64,000 nt of DNA. Origin: Syncephalastrum monosporum B8922 (lineage: Eukaryota; Mucoromycota; Mucoromycetes; Mucorales; Syncephalastraceae). The stretch is taken from positions 1 through 64,000 of the forward strand of contig JNEN01000873.1 in the NCBI GenBank assembly GCA_000697355.1. The letters run 5' to 3'. The notes beneath the pieces are model-generated. The model saw only the letters and a list, made by a program, of their open reading frames with translations. It made no database searches and was not told the origin of the DNA. Every line of letters starts with the position of its first letter. The first letter of the stretch is position 1. Position numbers and translations under genes: made by a program. Of this stretch, positions 58,646 to 64,000 are shown in pieces.

Positions 58646-59070
58646 GGAACGGAGATAGCTCTTGAGAATCGAATTGTACATAATCTTACCTTTTCATTAA
58701 TACTGTATTTTTTTCCTTTTTTCTTTTTTTTTACTATTGATGGGCGATGGTAACACTGAGCAGAGTCAAGTTATAAAAAGACTAGAAACTCAGGACGGGT
58801 GCGCGCCTCGTAACTCACATGTGTCGGGGTGTGCCTGGGTTATTTTTTGTAAAGAAAAAAAAAAAAAGAGAAAACGAAATTAGCTTTGTGCCACATTGAC
58901 AGCGGGCGAGCACAAATCATGGTCACCTTCCCTATTAATTTATTAATTTTTTAAGATGAACCCACACACACACTATACACCCGATCCTCCTTCTTTTCTT
59001 CTTTTTCTTTGTCCTCTCGTTTAAACACTTTTGCATACCCTTTCCTTTCCTTACAGCATATACGCTTACG
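58646..59070. other. Intergenic region
   Basis: No gene. T tract at 58708-58734, A tract at 58854-58866, and pyrimidine-rich leader just before 59071. Confidence 0.6.
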
Positions 59071-60174
59071 ATGCGGACACACTTCTTGTTGTTCGCCTTC
59101 ATTCTCGTCCTATTATCCGTCCACACCCAGGCGTGTTTCCTCGGCCTGGGTTCTGACTGTGACAAGTCTTCCTCGAGCGAAGAGCCCTCCACACCCACTG
59201 CGTCCCAATCCGACGACAATAAACCGAGCAGCGACCCCGCAGCATCAGCATCGGCCACGCCGTCATCCTCGGCCGCGCCTCAGTCGTCCTCAGCCGCGCC
59301 TGCCTCGTCGTCTGTTCAGCCCAGCTCCTCCTCGCCCCAACCCACGCCTTCTTCGTCCTCGCACCCGCAGTCTTCCCAATCGAGCTCAAACGAGCCCTCG
59401 TCGTCTGCCTCTGACTCGTCATCGTCATCCGAGTCTTCCTCGTCCGATTCGCCTTCGTCTTCCGCTTCGTCTTCGCACGCAGCTGACTCGCAAAGCAATA
59501 CCAACACGACCGGTATCATCGTTGGATGTGTCGTCGGCGGCGTTGCCGTCCTCGGTGCCGCCTTTGCATTCATCGTGGTCTCGCGCCGACGCAGAAGACA
59601 CGCCAACCGCCTGAAGCGCCTCAACAACGAAGACGACCTGGCCTTTGACAGCCGTCCCTCGCCTGCCAGGGCGGCCGCGGCCGTCGCTGCTGCCGATGAT
59701 ATTCACACCCCTCAACAGCAGCAGCAGCAGCACAACTACCACGATGCGGGCATGCAACAGCAACAGCCTTATGGTTATGGTGCTTACTCGCCTCAACCGC
59801 CGCCGGCCGCTGCGGATGCGTACTATTCGCCTCCGATGACACAAGCTGCGCTTAACCCTGTTATGAGTTACCCCGACGCTGCCATCTCGGGCGCTTATTA
59901 CGCCCATCCACCCGCAGGCAACCATCAGTACAACGACCAATACAACGGCCAATACTATGACCAGGGCTACGATAACAATGCGTATTACGATCCCTACGGC
60001 CAACACCAGCAGCACGTGCCCTCACCTGTCCCGGGCGCTGCCCAAGTGACGGCGATGCCCGTGGCCGGGGGTGCTCCTGCTGCTGCTGGCGGTCCGGTGT
60101 TCTCGCCTCCTAACGCATACGATGAGAACGAGGCGCCAAGCCAGCAACATCAGAGTAGCAACAAGTACCATTAA
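59071..60174 (+). CDS. MID2/WSC-like cell wall sensor
   Basis: Single exon, 367 residues. Signal peptide at 1-21 (hydrophobic core LLFAFILVLLSV). A Ser/Pro-rich ectodomain of about 110 residues, suitable for heavy O-mannosylation, holds one Cys pair near its start (ACFLGLGSDC). One membrane span (GIIVGCVVGGVAVLGAAFAFIVV) is followed by RRRRRH as a stop-transfer. The cytosolic tail is Gln/Tyr/Pro-rich, with repeated NQYNxQY-type stretches. This matches MID2/MTL-type stress sensors acting through Rho1 in the wall-integrity pathway. No WSC domain is present, so MID2-like is more apt. The repetitive tail could vary between strains. Confidence 0.8.
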   Translation: MRTHFLLFAFILVLLSVHTQACFLGLGSDCDKSSSSEEPSTPTASQSDDNKPSSDPAASASATPSSSAAPQSSSAAPASSSVQPSSSSPQPTPSSSSHPQSSQSSSNEPSSSASDSSSSSESSSSDSPSSSASSSHAADSQSNTNTTGIIVGCVVGGVAVLGAAFAFIVVSRRRRRHANRLKRLNNEDDLAFDSRPSPARAAAAVAAADDIHTPQQQQQQHNYHDAGMQQQQPYGYGAYSPQPPPAAADAYYSPPMTQAALNPVMSYPDAAISGAYYAHPPAGNHQYNDQYNGQYYDQGYDNNAYYDPYGQHQQHVPSPVPGAAQVTAMPVAGGAPAAAGGPVFSPPNAYDENEAPSQQHQSSNKYH

Positions 60175-60522
60175 GTCAGGCATCGCCACGCATAACCATA
60201 ACGCATGGATTAGCATCAATAATGGGTTGCAGTGAAGCCGCTGTCTCCATCTATTCATCCCTAAGAGTGCTGCTTCACTGTCGCTTTCTCTTTCCTTTTA
60301 CATACCTCCCCCGCCCCACCCCCAGCCCTCTCACTTTTTTTTTCCTTCCATTATATATGTTTTTTTTTCCTTGAAAAGAATCTCCTTTAATGAATATTAT
60401 ACTTGTGTCCTAAACACCCTATTACGCATAGTAGTATTTGGTAGGATAACACTTGTAGATATTTAAATGATATATTATATATATATACATAGCGCATATA
60501 TACTAACTGTAAAATGACCTTG
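60175..60522. other. Convergent intergenic region
   Basis: Between the sensor gene and MPO1-like gene, which converge. Poly-pyrimidine and TA-rich stretches (60471-60490 is mostly ta repeats). No gene. Confidence 0.6.
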
Positions 60523-61230
60523 TTACTGATCCTTGATACCCTTGCGTCTGCGGAACTCTGCAATGTCCTTGTTGACGTCCTCCATCATCTCCTTGTACAG
60601 CTGGGGACGGTAGCCAAGCTTGAAGAGGATCTCAAAGAAGACAAAATAAGGCGCAGACACGAGTGCCTGGACGAGGTTATCCATCAAACGCGGGCTGCGC
60701 TTCTCGGCGACGCCGTGACCAAGGAATTGGGCGATCCAGGCGACGACATGTCCCGTCAAGGCAATGGGGATCGCATTGGCATGGCTGCGTTCAAAGTTGG
60801 TGGCGGTATAGCACATGCCATAGAGGAAGGGCGCATAAAGGGCCTTGAAAATGGAAGAGTAAAAATCGTTAGGTAAAGACATTTTATCCTATTTAAGGCA
60901 TCCCGTACCGAAGCAATGGGGTCGAGAAGCGTGTAATAAAGACTGTACCCCGCCACAGTGAAGAAACTAAGGTTGGGACCGAAGGGTTTCAGAAACCCAA
61001 GCGACGCAGGCAGACGCACCAATGGACCCGTCCTGGCGCCAAAGACAAGTGCTGTAGAGGCGAGGCGTTGAGTTAGGCAAGCACAAGTGCGGAACGAATG
61101 CACTTTACTTGCCTGTCCAGAAAATGACGGGAACGAAGACCATGTGAATGGCCACATTGACCTTGTTGTTGTGATGCGCGCCGTACAGCACGAGCTGCTT
61201 CTTCAAGCTAAAGATGTCAGCGAGAGGCAT
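60523..61230 (-). CDS. MPO1: MPO1-like 2-hydroxy fatty acid dioxygenase (DUF962)
   Basis: Three exons: 61230-61113, 61051-60909 and 60843-60523, 193 residues. The family carries out alpha-oxidation of 2-hydroxy fatty acids from phytosphingosine breakdown in the ER, using Fe2+. Motifs: LVLYGAHHNNKVNVAIHM with the conserved His cluster, SHANAIPIALTGHVVAWIAQFLGH and EKRSPRLMDNL; several hydrophobic helices. Length and motif order are as in the family. Intron 1 has a GC donor (CAG^GCAAGT). An ATG at 60882 in a longer frame of exon 3 is inside the intron and was rejected. Confidence 0.9.
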
Positions 61231-62864
61231 CGCTTACTCAGGAAAACGAGAGTAGGGGGGGAGAGACGGGAGAGAAGAGAAAATCACAGGCTCAATCCGC
61301 GTGAACCTTGGTATATATGCTTATAATTCACTCGCACCTAATTTGGAAAATGACTTTTTACATACACACCTTTTTTGCCTGACCAGTTGCATTTATCTGG
61401 TGATTCATTCCATTCTTCTCGTATCTATTGACATGTATGATCCTTAATACGTGGACAAACATTATCTCTGCTACCCTGCTCGACAGGACCTGTTAATAAT
61501 GTGGAGACACATCTACGTGTGGCACAAAATCCCTTGCCTCAATCATTTATAGGCGTAGTACCTTGGAGCAGTGCATACTTTTTGCAGGCGAAGTCTCGTG
61601 GTCCCTGACCCATTGATGAATATAAAGGATGGAGCGCTGGAGGAGGGGGTAATTTACAGTTATTGCTAATAGTAAAGCGTGGAGCGCATCTTCTCTTTGT
61701 CGCTTTGTTATGGTCTTGGCAAAAGCTGAAGCCAGGCGAGCTGCTTTTTGGCAGATCCAGAGCACACAGTAAAAAAAAAAAAAAAAAAAAAAAGCAAGTG
61801 TCGGACAGCATCTTTCAGTGACTCGACAAAGAGACCATTGTGGCGTTCGAGCGCGGCGTTCTCATCGACCTACCAAGGCATACACACATCGCTGGTTTGG
61901 CTGGAAGTCTCAACAAGGTGCAGAAACGCGGGAAGTAGCATGGATTATTGGAGCTCGTAACCGCCCCAGTTGGAAACCTCATTGCATGGTGTATTGTGTG
62001 CAAGGAGTTCAACAGAATATGGCAACGCGGCGTCAATGCAACATTCGACCCGCGGTTGTCCAGTCACTGACCAAGGGCTGCAGATCAATCTAGCTCTAGC
62101 GACCCTCACGAGATCCACAGGAAGAAAAGGTAGAAGAGGAAAAGTAGGAAGGAAAAAAGGAGTAAGGAAGGGAAGAAGAGGAAGAAGAGGTTGACTTGGA
62201 CTATGTGCAAGAAGAAGATTTGTTCACCATTACAAACATTAAGATGAAAGAACAAGTGTTGCGTGGCATAAAATATAACATCAGGACAGATACACCTCCT
62301 CCTCGCTTGATTCCATCTTACAGAACATAACTATATACCCATCTACAAGGCCTGTAGCTCACCCTCATGAGCACCCTTATCCAGATATCGGTCTTGGTTA
62401 CTATACTCTGTTATAATCACGTATTTCAAGCATCAATGTTTTGATAGCAGTTGCTGAAGCGTCATACACCAGACGACTGTCCTGTTCCAAGGTTTAAATT
62501 GAACTAGGTATACAGTTTGACTCATTACACCTAGATTCCTTTTTTCGTTCTTTTCTCTGTTGACAGGACCAGTGCAGTTTTTGGCGGGCCAGTACACCTG
62601 TGGAGAACCATACTTTGTACGAAGAGGCGAGGCAAGGGTGAATGTGTTGATATGCTATACGTTAAGATCTGCTCTCACATCTGTTCACACCCCGTCTGGC
62701 TGAAAAGGACTGGACTTTTTTACTCGACGCGCATACGTACCTGTCTTTCTTTCCACTATTTCCCTTCCATAGCCTTACCTCGTGACGCAACCCGCTACAC
62801 TTTACCACTATTAGCCCTCAGGCGATTACAATATTTCATTTGCATCACCAATCGGACGACTCAA
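61231..62864. other. Gene-poor region with unassigned coding-like segments
   Basis: Between 61800 and 62413 several plus-strand frames are open and partly plausible: about 61818-62093 (RWFGWKSQQGAETREVAWIIG) and 62165-62335 (EEVDLDYVQEEDLFTITNIK). I could not join them into a gene; they may be a decayed gene or transposase. Nothing else is seen before 62865. Confidence 0.35.
61771..61793 (+). repeat. Poly-A run of 23 bases
   Basis: An uninterrupted A tract directly upstream of the coding-like segments at 61800. It may be a plain homopolymer or the tail of a retroposed cDNA in either orientation. Confidence 0.8.
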
Positions 62865-63245
62865 ATGTCTGAAGATGAAGACGATTCCTCTGATCCCGCC
62901 CCTGCAGGTATACTTGTTGATAACATGCAGCGTCTCTAGTTTTTACTGATTACCATTTGTACATGTACCAGCCAAGCAGGTTTGGCTACCATATGCACAA
63001 CGCAAGTCACCTGCGTTGCCGCTTGTGCAAGCCAAGAAAATCAAGAAAATAATGGTGCGTGTATCGAGGCGGATTCGTCTAATCTACCTTAGTTGCTTAC
63101 CGTTGTCATGTCTATGCAGGCAGCCACCGCACTTGACACGGACATAGAAAAGCTGCAGCTACATAGGGTAAACCATTTTGACGAGGAAAGCTTGCTTCTC
63201 AGAGGATCTGTCGGGCCTGTGAAAGACCTGCAGGGGATTGCATGA
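62865..63245 (+). CDS. Small acidic-then-basic protein, unknown
   Basis: Three exons, 62865-62907, 62972-63054 and 63120-63245, 83 residues, with cag-ending introns and phase agreement. Starts MSEDEDDSSDP, then a Lys-rich stretch (KSPALPLVQAKKIKKIMAAT) and a mixed C-terminus. The ALPLVQAKKIKKIM part faintly recalls the start of a histone-fold subunit such as NF-YC or NC2-alpha, but the fold would be truncated, so I do not assign it. The stop codon lies 13 bases before the minisatellite, and the C-terminus may have been changed by it. Confidence 0.45.
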
Positions 63246-63257
63246 ACACGAACGTAG

Positions 63258-63510
63258 CGGAGGGTGTGGAAGCCCTGCGCCTGAAGCCGGAGCAGCATAG
63301 AATGACTCTCATCGACATTTCCGAAGGACGTGGCGGAGGGTGTGGATACCCTGCGCTTGGAGCCGGAACAAACATCCATGGACATTTCTGAAGGGCGTGG
63401 CGGAGGGTGTGGATGCCCTGCGTCTGGAGCCGAAACAACATAAAATGACGAAGATGGCTATATCTGAAGGACAGGGCGGGGGGTGTGGACGCCCTGCGCC
63501 TGGAGCCCCT
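63258..63510 (+). repeat. Four-copy imperfect minisatellite
   Basis: Copies of cggagggtgtggatrccctg followed by cgcctggagccg start at 63258, 63334, 63401 and 63477; spacing is 76, 67 and 76 bases. Between the cores a second conserved part reads acatttctgaaggacgtgg with variants. The spacing is 1 modulo 3 in each case, so the same peptide (EGVDALRLEP) appears in successive frames, which argues against selection for a protein. Confidence 0.8.
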
Positions 63511-63565
63511 TGTTTTAACGTCACATCTTGAGGAATAAATATTAAAGAGTCGATGTTGAAATCGA

Positions 63566-63922
63566 ATGGCTTCATTCAATTTAAATACTTCATCCAACCC
63601 ATGTTCAAAACAACCGCGAATAACAGCCAACGAAGCCAGCGCAACGGCAACGCCGCCGTCAAGCGCGACTCGGCCGACAAGACACAAGGACAACGCCGCC
63701 GCCAAGCACGTCTCTCCCCACAAGGCACAAGGGGATAACAAGCATCTCGGGCACTGGAGTGCCCATCCCACGGACCTGTGCATGGTCCACAATAGGGCAG
63801 ACCACGCGAACAAGAACTGCAGCGCGTTGTGCTGTTACAGTTACACCGTCAAGGATTGCTTATTTCTCTCTTCCCCTTCCCCTTTTTTCTTTTTCATTTT
63901 AATTTTCTTCCTTGGTGAATAA
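63566..63922 (+). mobile_element. Gag-like fragment with zinc-knuckle-like motif
   Basis: The frame contains, after an Ala/Thr-rich basic stretch, HWSAHPTDLCMVHNRADHANKNC. The C-x2-H-x4-H-x4-C spacing resembles the zinc knuckle of retrotransposon gag proteins, in a variant form. The 3' part of the frame turns into a poorly plausible Phe-rich sequence, so the coding part ends near 63860. No long terminal repeat was found before the window ends. Confidence 0.4.
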
Positions 63923-64000
63923 AAGGCTTCCAATCTATATCAGGATACGGAACACAATGTGCGGTAGATTGATACTACAGCCCGTAATCAGTGCAAACAT

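Noticed and set aside
59425..60015. 196-codon minus-strand frame opposite the wall sensor
   Set aside because: It consists of Val/Ile/Arg runs caused by the complement of Ser- and Gln-rich repeats.
1..64000. tRNA genes
   Set aside because: I looked for the GGTTCGAATCC-type arm with matching acceptor stems and found none that could be folded by eye.

Overview
The window looks like nuclear DNA of an early-diverging filamentous fungus, most likely Mucoromycota (Mucorales type). Reasons seen in the sequence: many genes with short introns (about 45-80 bases, GT..AG plus an unusual number of GC..AG), typically fungal genes (C-14 sterol reductase, CLA4-type PAK kinase with PH and CRIB, DUF3712 vacuolar protein, CipC-like proteins), and two copies of a domain I recall only from Mucoromycota proteins, lying among decayed retroelement pieces. 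No database search could be run. Exon coordinates were read by hand from splice sites and reading frames.

Layout. 1-3.5 kb: exon-like fragments without a nameable gene, including a tandem exon-intron duplication. 3.5-9 kb: a short GAT-domain protein, ERG24 and a mitochondrial J-protein, all on the minus strand. 9-17 kb: gene-poor, with a small secreted cysteine-rich peptide and two CipC-like genes whose start codons are split by an intron. 17.3-20.9 kb: a nest of retroelement pieces (gag-like, reverse-transcriptase-like), an antisense fragment of 18S rRNA, and an intron-less and an intron-containing copy of the Mucoromycota-type domain.

21.8-34.6 kb is gene-dense: an FYRN/FYRC chromatin protein, a membrane protein with a repeat-rich (TSNA-type) ectodomain, the cohesin regulator PDS5, an MGR3-like TPR protein that shares a 194-base promoter region with PDS5, and a PAK kinase. 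35-39 kb is sparse; it holds a single-exon gene resembling small bacterial immunity-type proteins. 39-63 kb is dense again: transaldolase, a peroxisomal acyl-CoA thioesterase ending in SKL, adjacent RAS and RAP/RSR1 GTPases, a multi-pass membrane protein, a PPR protein, GPI13/PIG-O, an anillin-like PH protein, a TAG1-like DUF3712 protein, a MID2/WSC-like wall sensor and an MPO1-like dioxygenase. The end carries a small gene, a 76-base minisatellite and another gag-like fragment.

Functionally the RAS, RAP, PAK, anillin and wall-sensor genes all belong to polarity, morphogenesis and wall signalling, although their closeness need not mean co-regulation. ERG24, GPI13, MPO1 and the thioesterase are lipid or membrane metabolism genes.
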